A DNA stretch of 64,000 nucleotides from the NCBI RefSeq assembly GCF_003688995.1, contig NZ_PENI01000024.1, forward strand, positions 1-64,000. The letters run 5' to 3'. The DNA comes from Streptomyces shenzhenensis. GTDB taxonomy: Bacteria; Actinomycetota; Actinomycetes; Streptomycetales; Streptomycetaceae. The position numbers and the translations under genes are program-made. A model generated the notes under the pieces. It saw only the letters and a program-made list of their open reading frames with translations. It did no database searches and was not told where the DNA came from. Positions 7,313 to 15,099 of this stretch are shown piece after piece. Each line of letters begins with the position of its first letter. Position 1 is the stretch's first letter.

Positions 7313-8532
7313 TTCACGTCCTCGCTGTCGATGCCCAGGCCGGGCAGCAGGCCCGGCAGCAGCGGCGGGAGGGTGACGTCCGGCTCGCTGCTGGGGGTCC
7401 TGCTGGTGGACGGGGAGGCGGCGCTGCCGCTGCTCTTCGGCGGGTCGAACAGTCCGCCCGTGCTGCCCCCGAGCAGGCCGTCGTGCGCGCTGCCGGTGGC
7501 CGAGTCGCTCGGGCTGCTGCTGGAGCCGCGGTCGGCAGGGGAGCCGTCGCCGATGCTGGGCGTCGGCGAGTGGCGGGTGCCGGAGGGCCCGTCGGACGGG
7601 GCGCCGGAGTCCTGCCGTGTGTCCTCGCCGGTGTGGGCGGGGGATCGCGGGAGCAGGGACTGGAGCGGCGCGACCTCTTCGTCTATGGCGTCGAAGACCG
7701 ACGAGACCTGGTCGCTGACGTCACCGAGCTGGACCGGGAGCCGGTCGCGCAGCGCGCCCCACACCTCGCGGTGGGAGTGCGAGAACGTGGACAGCGCCTG
7801 GATGGGGCCGAGCGACTCGGGATCGCGCTCGTACGCCTCGTGCAGCAGGCGGTGACCCTCGGTGACGTCGTGCTGCATGCCCGACAGGGTGCGGCGGATC
7901 TCACCGATCGACTCATGGTCGAGCTGGCCGCCGCGATCGCGCTCCATCAGCCGCCGGGCCTCGCTCAGCCGGGTCGAGGCCTGGTCGAGGTAGGTCTGGC
8001 CGCGCGCGTCGTCCCCGTCGGTCAGGTAGTTGAGCTTGAACTCCTCGATGCCTCGCTTGAGGCCGTACAGCGAATCGCCGGGCAGGGCGTCGGAACTCGC
8101 GGCGGCGACGCCCCCGAAGGCTCCGGCGGCGACTCCGACGCTGAGGCCGCCCGCCGCCAGTCCCTTGGTCAGCCGGGTACGTGGTCGCAACTTGCCCAAC
8201 GGGCTCGCCCGGTGCGCCCCCTTGGCCCGGTAGGACCGCTGCTCCGGCACCGAAGGCTCGCCCGTCGCCCCGGTCGCGCCGCCCTCCTGCAGCATGGCCT
8301 CCATCGCGGCCACGAGCTGGGCTCGCTGGACGACCTTGACCTCCGGGTCGAGCTGCGGCTTGGGCAGTGCACCGAGATCCGTGGCGAGGGCCAACAACTC
8401 GCCCTGCTCCGCCCGTTCGCCGGCCGGGGCCGGTCCCTCGGACTGCTCGGCCGCCGTGTCCCGGGCGGACTGCTCCTCCAGGGCCTGGGCGAAGGCGTTC
8501 GCCCGCCGGTGCGCCGATACGTTCGCGATCAC
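7309..8532 (-). CDS. rsbN: RsbN, anti-sigma factor for sigma-BldN
   Basis: A 407-residue membrane-anchored anti-sigma factor. The N-terminal cytoplasmic part begins MIANVSAHRRANAFAQALEE and forms the sigma-binding segment (about residues 1-90). A single transmembrane helix follows at about residues 124-145 (GLAAGGLSVGVAAGAFGGVA), then a DUF5667-type extracytoplasmic domain starting DALPGDSLYGLKRG and a long Ser/Pro-rich tail. The GTG at 8532 is chosen because AGGAGG at 8541-8546 sits 8 nt upstream; a GTG at 8541 overlaps that site. It lies 248 bp downstream of bldN. The stop codon TAG is inside the terminal repeat of the adjacent MITE, so the native C-terminus may be altered. Confidence 0.92.
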   Translation of the reverse strand: MIANVSAHRRANAFAQALEEQSARDTAAEQSEGPAPAGERAEQGELLALATDLGALPKPQLDPEVKVVQRAQLVAAMEAMLQEGGATGATGEPSVPEQRSYRAKGAHRASPLGKLRPRTRLTKGLAAGGLSVGVAAGAFGGVAAASSDALPGDSLYGLKRGIEEFKLNYLTDGDDARGQTYLDQASTRLSEARRLMERDRGGQLDHESIGEIRRTLSGMQHDVTEGHRLLHEAYERDPESLGPIQALSTFSHSHREVWGALRDRLPVQLGDVSDQVSSVFDAIDEEVAPLQSLLPRSPAHTGEDTRQDSGAPSDGPSGTRHSPTPSIGDGSPADRGSSSSPSDSATGSAHDGLLGGSTGGLFDPPKSSGSAASPSTSRTPSSEPDVTLPPLLPGLLPGLGIDSEDVN

Positions 8533-8664
8533 TGGCGGCACCTCCTCTCGTCATGACGGTCGGACTCCCCAGGGGGTCCTGAGGGTTGCACGCCCATGAC
8601 CACTTCCACACGATCAGGTGATCAGGGTCGGCCATGACGTGACTACAGGGAGCCTGCATTCCGC

Positions 8665-8693
8665 ACAACGACTGGCGCGGCACTTGGGTTACG
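8665..8693 (-). promoter_or_regulatory. Candidate sigma-BldN-dependent promoter of rsbN
   Basis: On the minus strand CGTAAC (8693-8688) and CGTTGT (8670-8665) are separated by 17 bp. The published sigma-BldN consensus is CGTAAC-N16-CGTTGA, so the -35 is perfect and the -10 differs in one base, with one extra spacer base. It points at rsbN, whose start codon lies about 130 nt downstream. In S. venezuelae rsbN is known to be expressed from a sigma-BldN promoter, which closes a negative feedback loop. Confidence 0.6.
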
Positions 8694-8780
8694 GACGACG
8701 GTTGATCGGCTGGGAAAGTCAACGGGCTCTCACGGAACGTGAGTTGGATGTTGCGCTGGGTGGTGGTGCCCTGCCGGGCG

Positions 8781-9614
8781 TCAGCGTGCGTCGTCCGGCA
8801 GGAGTCGGGCGAGGGTGCGCACCGCCCGGTACTGGAGGGTCTTGATGGCGCCTTCGTTCTTGCCCATCACGCGGGCGGTCTCCGCGACGGAGAGGCCCTG
8901 CAGGAAGCGGAGCGTCACGCACTCCTGCTGCTGCGGGTTGAGCCGTCGTACGGCGTCCAGCAGGGCCGCGTTGGAGAGGGACTCCAGGACGGAGTCCTCG
9001 GGCGAGCGTTCCACCTCGTTGGCGTCGAGCATCTCGCCGGTGGTGACCTCCAGCCTGAAGCGGCTGGACTTGAAGTGGTCGGCGACCAGGTTGCGGGCGA
9101 TGGTGACCAGCCAGGCGCCGAAGTCGCGGCCCTGCCAGGTGAAGGTCCCGATGCGGCGCAGGGCCCGCAGAAAGGTCTCACTGGTGAGGTCCTCGGCGGT
9201 CGCCTTCCCGCCGACCCGGTAGTAGATGTACCGGTACACGGTGTCGCTGTACTGGTCGTAGAGCCGGCCGAAGGCCTCGGCCTCACCGGCCTGGGCGCGC
9301 TCGACCAGGTCCATCATCCGGGCGCTGTCGCTGTCCGCGGCCGGCCGGCGGGCGGTGGTCGCGCCGGACGCGCGCCCCCGCCTGCCCGCAGGCCGTCCGT
9401 CGACCGATCGCCGCCCCTCGACGACGGCGCTGCGCGCCGGCGCCTGCTCAAGGCCGTCGGCAAGTGCGTAGCACGGGCCCACGGGGGTGGCGGTGGCGAA
9501 GGCGGGGGCGGCGTACGCGGTGGGGACGTGGCCGCGCAACAGTTCGTGGGCCGTTGCGACCGTTGTGCGCAGCGTAGCCAGGCCCGAGGCGTCAACCCCG
9601 ACGTGTGGGTACAC
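8781..9614 (-). CDS. bldN: Developmental ECF sigma factor BldN
   Basis: A 277-residue extracytoplasmic-function sigma factor needed for aerial hyphae; in the genus it drives chaplin, rodlin and bldM transcription. An unusual N-terminal extension of roughly 85-95 residues (MYPHVGVDASGLATLRTTVA onward) precedes the sigma domains and is removed by proteolysis in S. coelicolor. Region 2 runs from MMDLVERAQAGEAEAFGRLY to FGAWLVTIARNLVADHFK. Region 4 contains LRFLQGLSVAETARVMGKNE, the helix-turn-helix. The start is GTG at 9614 behind GGGAG. Its anti-sigma gene rsbN follows on the same strand. Transcription is known to be repressed by BldD. Confidence 0.95.
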   Translation of the reverse strand: MYPHVGVDASGLATLRTTVATAHELLRGHVPTAYAAPAFATATPVGPCYALADGLEQAPARSAVVEGRRSVDGRPAGRRGRASGATTARRPAADSDSARMMDLVERAQAGEAEAFGRLYDQYSDTVYRYIYYRVGGKATAEDLTSETFLRALRRIGTFTWQGRDFGAWLVTIARNLVADHFKSSRFRLEVTTGEMLDANEVERSPEDSVLESLSNAALLDAVRRLNPQQQECVTLRFLQGLSVAETARVMGKNEGAIKTLQYRAVRTLARLLPDDAR

Positions 9615-9647
9615 GGGACTCCCAGAGGCAGAGCTTCCATCACGTGC

Positions 9648-9665
9648 AGTGCGGGACCGTTCACC
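9648..9665 (-). promoter_or_regulatory. Possible BldD half-site pair upstream of bldN
   Basis: AGTGC at 9648-9652 and TCACC at 9661-9665 resemble the AGTgA(n)TCACc BldD pattern with one mismatch, 34-51 bp upstream of the bldN start. Direct BldD control of bldN is established in the genus, but this particular site is weak. The rest of the 311-bp gap (9615-9925) holds a palindromic terminator at its far end and nothing else I can name. Confidence 0.25.
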
Positions 9666-9872
9666 CGTCGTGGCGACGGAGGGGTACCGGTTTGCGTCTG
9701 AGGAGAATAACGCTTCGTGTAGGTGCTGCTACGCCCAGTTGCTCAAATCATCGATTACGTCGCTTCCGTAACCGATTGACGCCGCATCAAGTGTCGAAGA
9801 GTGACCGCTTGTTGATCAGAAACGTGCACGTTTCGGCGGAGTGGGGGTGTGTTGGTCGGCGTGCGGGATCAT

Positions 9873-9897
9873 GCGGGCGCCGGGGCCCGGCGCCCGC
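9873..9897 (-). terminator. GC-rich hairpin downstream of the HAD-IB gene
   Basis: GCGGGCGCC and GGCGCCCGC flank a GGGGCCC core, giving a nearly continuous palindrome 28 bp past the stop codon of the minus-strand HAD-IB gene. It probably separates that gene from bldN. Confidence 0.6.
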
Positions 9898-9925
9898 CGG
9901 CGGTGCGGCGCGCCGGTGTCGGCCG

Positions 9926-10864
9926 TCACCGGCGGCGCCGGTGCAGCGCGATCGCCGCGGCCGTGCCGCCCGCCACCGCGCCCACGCCCGCCGCCGCGGG
10001 GATGCCGACCTTCGCCGCCTTGCGGCCCGTGCGGTAGTCGCGCAGCCGCCAGTCCTTCTCGCGGGCGTGCTTGCGCAGCTTGGTGTCCGGGTTGATCGCG
10101 TAGGGGTGGCCGACCAGGGACAGCATCGGGATGTCGTTGTGCGAGTCGCTGTAGGCGGCGCACCGGGCCAGGTCCAGGCCCTCCGCCGCCGCCAGCGCGC
10201 GGACCGCCTCCGCCTTGGCCGGGCCGTGCAGCGGCTCGCCGACCAGCCGGCCGGTGTAGATCCCGTCGACGGACTCGGCGACCGTGCCGAGCGCGCCGGT
10301 CAGGCCGAGCCGGCGGGCGATGACCGTGGCGATCTCCACCGGGGCGGCCGTGACCAGCCACACCTTCTGGCCCGCGTCCAGGTGGGCCTGGGCCAGTGCC
10401 CGGGTGCCCGGCCAGATGCGCTCGGCCATGTACTCGTCGTAGATCTCCTCGCCGATCGACTGCAGCTCGGCGACGCGGTGGCCCTTGACGATCGACAGCG
10501 CTGAGTCGCGGGCGTCCTGCATGTGCTCGGGGTCCTCGACGCCGGCCAGCCGGAACCACGCCTGCTGCCAGGCGAACTTGGCGAGGTCGCGGGTCTCGAA
10601 GAACTTCCGCTTGTACAGGCCACGGCCGAAGTGGAACAGCGCGGCGCCCTGCATCACGGTGTTGTCCAGGTCGAAGAAGGCCGCGGCCTTGTCGTCGCCG
10701 AGCACCGGGAACTCGGGTTCCTGCGCGGTGGCGTCCGAGGTGTCCTGGACGTCCTGGGTGTCCTGCGAGGACTTGCGCGCTGCCTCCGCCGAGGCCTCGC
10801 CTGCCAACACGCTCCGCGCCGTGGCGGAGCGCCTACGGGGAGTGAGCCATCCGAGAGCGGCCAT
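9926..10864 (-). CDS. HAD-IB family phosphatase (SerB/CicA-like) with C-terminal membrane helix
   Basis: A 312-residue protein. A disordered N-terminus (about residues 1-58) precedes motif I FFDLDNTVMQGA near residue 63, with DxDxT nucleophile geometry. VTAAPVEIATVIARRLGL near residue 170 is motif II, and YSDSHNDIPMLSLVG near residue 239 is the motif III/IV acidic site. The C-terminal stretch IPAAAGVGAVAGGTAAAIAL ending HRRRR is a likely tail anchor. The family includes phosphoserine phosphatase and lysophosphatidic acid phosphatases, but the substrate here is unknown. It lies upstream of bldN and on the same strand. Confidence 0.87.
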   Translation of the reverse strand: MAALGWLTPRRRSATARSVLAGEASAEAARKSSQDTQDVQDTSDATAQEPEFPVLGDDKAAAFFDLDNTVMQGAALFHFGRGLYKRKFFETRDLAKFAWQQAWFRLAGVEDPEHMQDARDSALSIVKGHRVAELQSIGEEIYDEYMAERIWPGTRALAQAHLDAGQKVWLVTAAPVEIATVIARRLGLTGALGTVAESVDGIYTGRLVGEPLHGPAKAEAVRALAAAEGLDLARCAAYSDSHNDIPMLSLVGHPYAINPDTKLRKHAREKDWRLRDYRTGRKAAKVGIPAAAGVGAVAGGTAAAIALHRRRR

Positions 10865-10993
10865 GGCGTGAGCATAGCCAGTTTGTTCGGTGCTTCCGGA
10901 GTCGAGAGGTTTGGACGGTGTGAACTCTCCACGACCGAGTCGTTAAAGAACCGAGTCGAGAGCTGGTCCCGATGTGACCGTGAGCGCGCGAGA

Positions 10994-11275
10994 ATGGCGG
11001 TTATGAGTCCCCTCTTCCGCAGGAAGCCGCCGGCCCAGGACCGGCGCGTCACTCTGATCCGCAAGCCCGGGTGTCATCTGTGCGATGACGCGCAGGCCGT
11101 GGTGGAACGGGTGTGCGGCGAGCTCGGGGTGCCCTGGGAACCGCAGGACATCACCGAGGACGCACGCCTGTACGACCAGTACTGGGAGCAGATCCCGGTC
11201 GTGCTCGTCGACGGTGAACAGCACACCTTCTGGCGGGTGAACGAGGACCGGCTGCGGAAGGAGCTGACCGGCTAG
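10994..11275 (+). CDS. Glutaredoxin-family protein
   Basis: A 93-residue thioredoxin-fold protein. VTLIRKPGCHLCDDAQAVVE near residue 19 holds the redox motif CHLC. QIPVVLVDGEQHTFWRVNEDRL supplies the cis-proline (IPVV). This is the DUF836-like glutaredoxin-related group conserved just upstream of rex in Streptomyces. An in-frame ATG at 11003 would give 90 residues; neither start has a strong ribosome-binding site. Placement beside rex suggests a redox role, but partners are unknown. Confidence 0.85.
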   Translation: MAVMSPLFRRKPPAQDRRVTLIRKPGCHLCDDAQAVVERVCGELGVPWEPQDITEDARLYDQYWEQIPVVLVDGEQHTFWRVNEDRLRKELTG

Positions 11276-11460
11276 TCCAAGTGGCCGGGAAAGTCGCCTA
11301 GGATCGAGCGCGTTTGGTCTCGGGGGCGGGATTCAATGAGGAGAGTGTTCGATTTTGCCCCCATCGGAAAAGGAGCGTCGTCGCAGGTGTGCCGGTTCCG
11401 TACGGCCGCGCCGGGGGCGCGTGACCCCGGTCACGTTGGCCGGACAAATCGGACACCATC

Positions 11461-11480
11461 TTTGTGCACGCGTTCACAAA
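11461..11480 (+). promoter_or_regulatory. Rex operator (ROP) upstream of rex-hemACD
   Basis: TTTGTGCACGCGTTCACAAA is a near match to the Rex operator TTGTGAANNNNTTCACAA; the right half is perfect and the left half differs in two inner bases. It lies 76 bp before the rex start. In S. coelicolor Rex represses its own operon through such a site and is released when NADH rises under oxygen limitation. Confidence 0.9.
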
Positions 11481-11555
11481 GACATAGCCTGCTGTCGACG
11501 GGGCGGTCCGGGGACGTATGACCGCCCGCAGCCCCGCTCTACCCGCAGGAGCACT

Positions 11556-12317
11556 GTGGCAACTGGCCGAACTCACCGACCGGCGACCCGTAGCCGAGGG
11601 ATTCCCGAGGCCACCGTCGCCAGGCTTCCGCTGTATCTCCGCGCCCTGACGGCGCTGTCCGAGCGTTCGGTACCCACGGTCTCCTCCGAGGAACTGGCCG
11701 CCGCCGCGGGGGTCAACTCCGCGAAGCTGCGCAAGGACTTCTCCTACCTCGGCTCCTACGGGACCCGGGGCGTGGGCTACGACGTCGAGTATCTCGTCTA
11801 CCAGATCTCCCGCGAACTCGGTCTGACCCAGGACTGGCCGGTTGTGATCGTCGGTATCGGAAATCTGGGCGCGGCGCTGGCCAATTACGGCGGGTTCGCC
11901 TCGCGTGGCTTCCGGGTCGCCGCGCTCATCGACGCCGACCCGGCGATGGCGGGCAAGCCGGTCGCGGGCATCCCCGTCCAGCACACCGACGACCTCGAGC
12001 AGATCATCGAGGACAACGGCGTGTCGATCGGCGTGATCGCCACCCCCGCGGGCGCCGCCCAGCAGGTCTGCGACCGCCTGGTCGCCGCCGGCGTCACCTC
12101 CATCCTGAACTTCGCGCCGACCGTGCTGTCCGTCCCGGACGGCGTCGACGTGCGCAAGGTCGACCTCTCCATCGAGCTGCAGATCCTCGCCTTCCACGAG
12201 CAGCGCAAGGCCGGCGAGGAGGCCACTCCCGACGGCGCCGGGCCGGCCGCCGTCACCCGCAGGGAGTCCACCGACCAGGGGCCCGACGGGGACGTACCCG
12301 CCGTGATGCCGGCATGA
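11556..12317 (+). CDS. rex: Redox-sensing transcriptional repressor Rex
   Basis: A 253-residue dimeric NADH sensor. The N-terminal winged helix (about residues 15-80) includes SSEELAAAAGVNSAKLRKDF. The Rossmann domain begins WPVVIVGIGNLGAALANYGG near residue 89 with GxGxxG. The C-terminal swap helix ends at IELQILAFHEQRK, then a variable tail follows. GTG at 11556 is preceded by AGGAG; the frame is open upstream but the conserved protein starts MATGRTHRPATRSRG. Its stop overlaps the hemA start (ATGA). It controls its own operon and, by family, cytochrome bd and other respiratory genes. Confidence 0.97.
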   Translation: MATGRTHRPATRSRGIPEATVARLPLYLRALTALSERSVPTVSSEELAAAAGVNSAKLRKDFSYLGSYGTRGVGYDVEYLVYQISRELGLTQDWPVVIVGIGNLGAALANYGGFASRGFRVAALIDADPAMAGKPVAGIPVQHTDDLEQIIEDNGVSIGVIATPAGAAQQVCDRLVAAGVTSILNFAPTVLSVPDGVDVRKVDLSIELQILAFHEQRKAGEEATPDGAGPAAVTRRESTDQGPDGDVPAVMPA

Positions 12318-14104
12318 GTCTCCTCGTCGTCGGACTGAGCCACCGCAGCTCCCCGGTCAGTGTCCTGGAACGGGCCGCGCTCAGCGCGGACGCCCAGGTC
12401 AAGCTGTTGCAGGACACGGTCGCCGCCGAACCGGCCGCCGAGGCGGCGGTGCTCGCCACCTGCAACCGCATCGAGCTGTACGCGGACGTGGACAAGTTCC
12501 ACGCGGGCGTCGCCGAGCTGTCCACGCTGCTCGCCCAGCACAGCGGGGTGGGCCTGGACGAGCTGACCCCCCACCTCTACGTGCATTACGAGGACCGGGC
12601 CGTGCACCACCTCTTCGCGGTGGCCTGCGGACTGGACTCGATGGTCGTCGGCGAGGGCCAGATCCTCGGCCAGATCAAGGACTCCCTGGCCAGGGCGCAG
12701 GAGCTGCACACCGCAGGCCGTCTGCTGAACGACCTGTTCCAGCAGGCTCTCAGGGTCGGCAAGCGCGCCCACTCCGAGACCGGTATCGACCGCGCGGGGC
12801 AGTCCCTGGTCAGCTTCGGCCTGGAGCAGCTGGCCGCGGGCGAGGCCGTGCAGTCCTGGGCGCGCGGCAAGAAGGCGCTGGTCATCGGCGCCGGCTCGAT
12901 GTCCTCGCTGGCCGCGGCCACGCTCGCGCGCGCCGGTGTCGCCGAGGTCGTCGTCGCCAACCGGACCGTCGAGCGCGCCGAGCGCCTCGCGCAGATCCTC
13001 GCCGCGGCCGGCAACACGGGTGTCGTGGCCCGCGCGGTGGCGATGGACGCGGTGCCGGCCGAGCTGACACGTGCCGACGTCGCCGTCTCCTGCACCGGCG
13101 CGACCGGACTCGTCCTGACGGCGGAGACGATCGCCGCGGGCGTCGAGGGCCGCACGGGCAGGCCTGCCGTCGGCACCGACGGCCGCACGGGCGCCCCGGC
13201 CGCCGAAGCCGTCCGGACCACTCCGGCCGGGCCGCACCACGGCGCCCGGGACCGTGCCCCCGCCCCGCGCGACGCGGCGGGGTACGCCGGACCGGCCGGC
13301 GACGAGCGCGAGGAGAACTGCCCGCTCGACCTCTCCGTCGTGCCGGGCGCCACCGCCTTCTCCGTGCTGGGCGAGGCGGCCGTGGCCGGCATGGCCGCCG
13401 CCGAGCTGGAGCAGCACGCGGTCTGGGCCGACAAGGGCGACGTCGCCGTGCGCGCCCAGCCCGGGCCGGGCACCGGGACCGACCCGGCCGGCGACGCCGA
13501 CGCCATCGCCGCGCTGGCCGCCACCGTCGCGGTGGCCGGTCGCGTCCCCGAGCGCCGCAGGCCCGAACCGGTCGCCGAGGCCCCGCGCCCGGCGCCCGCC
13601 CTCTTCCTCCTCGACCTCGCCATGCCCCGCGACATCGACGCGGCCGTGCACCGGCTGGCCGGGGTGCGGCTGGTGGACATCGAGTCGCTGGCCGAGGCGT
13701 CCGCGGACGCCCCGATGGCGGCCGACGTCGACCAGGTCAGGCGTATCGTTTCCGACGAGGTCGCCGCCTTCGGGGCGGCGCAGCGGGCGGCGCACATCAC
13801 GCCCACCGTGGTCGCCCTGCGCACCATGGCCGCAGACGTCGTCGCGGGTGAGATCGCCCGGCTCGACGGACGGCTGCCCGGCCTGGACGAGCGCCAGCGC
13901 GGCGAGATCAGGCAGGCCGTGCACCGTGTGGTCGACAAGCTGCTGCACGCGCCGACCGTGCGGGTCAAGCAGCTCGCGGCCGAGCCCGGCGGCACCGGGT
14001 ACGCGGACGCGCTGCGGACCCTGTTCGACCTCGACCCCGAGACGGTGGCCTCCGTCTCCCGGGCCGAGGACAGCACAGACGAGAAGGACCGAGGGCCAGC
14101 ATGA
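12314..14104 (+). CDS. hemA: Glutamyl-tRNA reductase
   Basis: Reduces glutamyl-tRNA to glutamate-1-semialdehyde, the first committed step of C5-pathway tetrapyrrole synthesis. The N-terminal domain begins MSLLVVGLSHRSSPVSVLER and holds the catalytic Cys in LATCNRIELYA near residue 50. The NADPH domain starts KALVIGAGSMSSLAAATLARAG near residue 187. At 596 residues it is about 150 longer than most bacterial homologues because an Ala/Pro/Gly/Arg-rich insertion of roughly 120 residues (about 278-430) interrupts the NADPH domain before LFLLDLAMPRDID. The start overlaps the rex stop, and its stop overlaps hemC. Confidence 0.95.
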   Translation: MSLLVVGLSHRSSPVSVLERAALSADAQVKLLQDTVAAEPAAEAAVLATCNRIELYADVDKFHAGVAELSTLLAQHSGVGLDELTPHLYVHYEDRAVHHLFAVACGLDSMVVGEGQILGQIKDSLARAQELHTAGRLLNDLFQQALRVGKRAHSETGIDRAGQSLVSFGLEQLAAGEAVQSWARGKKALVIGAGSMSSLAAATLARAGVAEVVVANRTVERAERLAQILAAAGNTGVVARAVAMDAVPAELTRADVAVSCTGATGLVLTAETIAAGVEGRTGRPAVGTDGRTGAPAAEAVRTTPAGPHHGARDRAPAPRDAAGYAGPAGDEREENCPLDLSVVPGATAFSVLGEAAVAGMAAAELEQHAVWADKGDVAVRAQPGPGTGTDPAGDADAIAALAATVAVAGRVPERRRPEPVAEAPRPAPALFLLDLAMPRDIDAAVHRLAGVRLVDIESLAEASADAPMAADVDQVRRIVSDEVAAFGAAQRAAHITPTVVALRTMAADVVAGEIARLDGRLPGLDERQRGEIRQAVHRVVDKLLHAPTVRVKQLAAEPGGTGYADALRTLFDLDPETVASVSRAEDSTDEKDRGPA

Positions 14105-15099
14105 GCAAGAGAACGGCGCTGCGGCTCGGGACCAGGCGGAGCAGACTCGCCATGGCCCAGTCCGGGCTGGTGGCGGACGCCGTGAGCCGGGTGACCGGAC
14201 GGCCCGTGGAACTGGTCGAGATCACCACGTACGGCGACACCTCCCGCGAGCATCTCGCGCAGATCGGCGGCACCGGCGTGTTCGTGGCCGCACTGCGCGA
14301 GGCGCTGCACCAGGGCGAGGTGGACCTCGCCGTGCACTCGCTCAAGGACTTGCCGACGACGCAGCCCGACGAGCTGGTGCTGGCCGCCGTGCCCGAGCGC
14401 GAGGATCCGCGTGACGTGCTCGTCGCCCGGGACGCGCTGAAGTTCACCGACCTGCCCCGCGGGGCGCGCATCGGCACCGGTTCGCCGCGCCGCATGGCCC
14501 AGCTGAACGCGTATGCGCGCGGCCATGGGCTGGACATAGCGACGGTCGCGATACGCGGCAACGTCGACACCCGCATCGGGTACGTCCGCGACGGCGAACT
14601 GGACGCGGTGGTGCTGGCCGCCGCCGGCCTGAGCCGCCTCGGCCGCCTCGACGAGGTGACCGACTTCCTGTCGGTCGACACGGTTTTGCCCGCCCCCGGC
14701 CAGGGGGCCCTGGCGATCGAGTGTGCCGCGGACAACGCGGATCTGATCGCCGTGCTCGGCGAGCTCGACGACCCGTTCACGCGGGCCGCCGTCACCGCCG
14801 AGCGCTCACTGCTCGCGGCCCTGGAGGCCGGCTGCAGCGCCCCTGTGGGCGCACTGGCCGACCTTTCCCCACGCTCGGCTCCGCTCGAGCGGGGGGACCC
14901 CCATGCCGACGGGCAGATTGTCAAGGAAATGCGCCTGCGGGCCGTCGTCGGCACGACCGACGGCACCCGTACGGTGCAGATGTCCACCACCGGTCCCGTG
15001 CCCGACACGGACGACCAGGCAAAGACGCTCGGCCGCGAACTCGCCGCCGAGATGCTTGCCCAGGGCGCGGCCGGTCTGATGGGGGAGCGAGCACATTGA
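14101..15099 (+). CDS. hemC: Porphobilinogen deaminase (hydroxymethylbilane synthase)
   Basis: Polymerises four porphobilinogens to hydroxymethylbilane. It begins LRLGTRRSRLAMAQSGLVAD; DLAVHSLKDLPTTQ near residue 80 has the conserved Lys, and LEAGCSAPVGALADL near residue 241 has the Cys that carries the dipyrromethane cofactor. Domain 3 is interrupted right after this Cys region by an in-frame copy of a dispersed Streptomyces palindrome (14863-14903), adding about 14 residues (SPRSAPLERGDPH). The protein is 332 residues, longer than the usual 310-320. ATGA overlaps on both sides couple it to hemA and hemD. Confidence 0.95.
   Translation: MSKRTALRLGTRRSRLAMAQSGLVADAVSRVTGRPVELVEITTYGDTSREHLAQIGGTGVFVAALREALHQGEVDLAVHSLKDLPTTQPDELVLAAVPEREDPRDVLVARDALKFTDLPRGARIGTGSPRRMAQLNAYARGHGLDIATVAIRGNVDTRIGYVRDGELDAVVLAAAGLSRLGRLDEVTDFLSVDTVLPAPGQGALAIECAADNADLIAVLGELDDPFTRAAVTAERSLLAALEAGCSAPVGALADLSPRSAPLERGDPHADGQIVKEMRLRAVVGTTDGTRTVQMSTTGPVPDTDDQAKTLGRELAAEMLAQGAAGLMGERAH
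14863..14903 (+). repeat. Dispersed palindromic repeat inserted in-frame in hemC
   Basis: CTTTCCCCACGCTCGGCTCC then GCTCGAGCGGGGGGACCCCC is a dispersed short repeat I recognise from Streptomyces genomes. Here it adds codons 255-268 of hemC without breaking the frame. Its arms (CCCCACGCTCG and CGAGCGGGGGG) can fold into a hairpin. A related element sits in the AraC gene at 37031-37070. Confidence 0.65.

Noticed and set aside
9767..9772. CGTAAC as a sigma-BldN -35 element upstream of bldN
   Set aside because: No CGTTGA-like hexamer follows at 15-17 bp, and the site points away from bldN.
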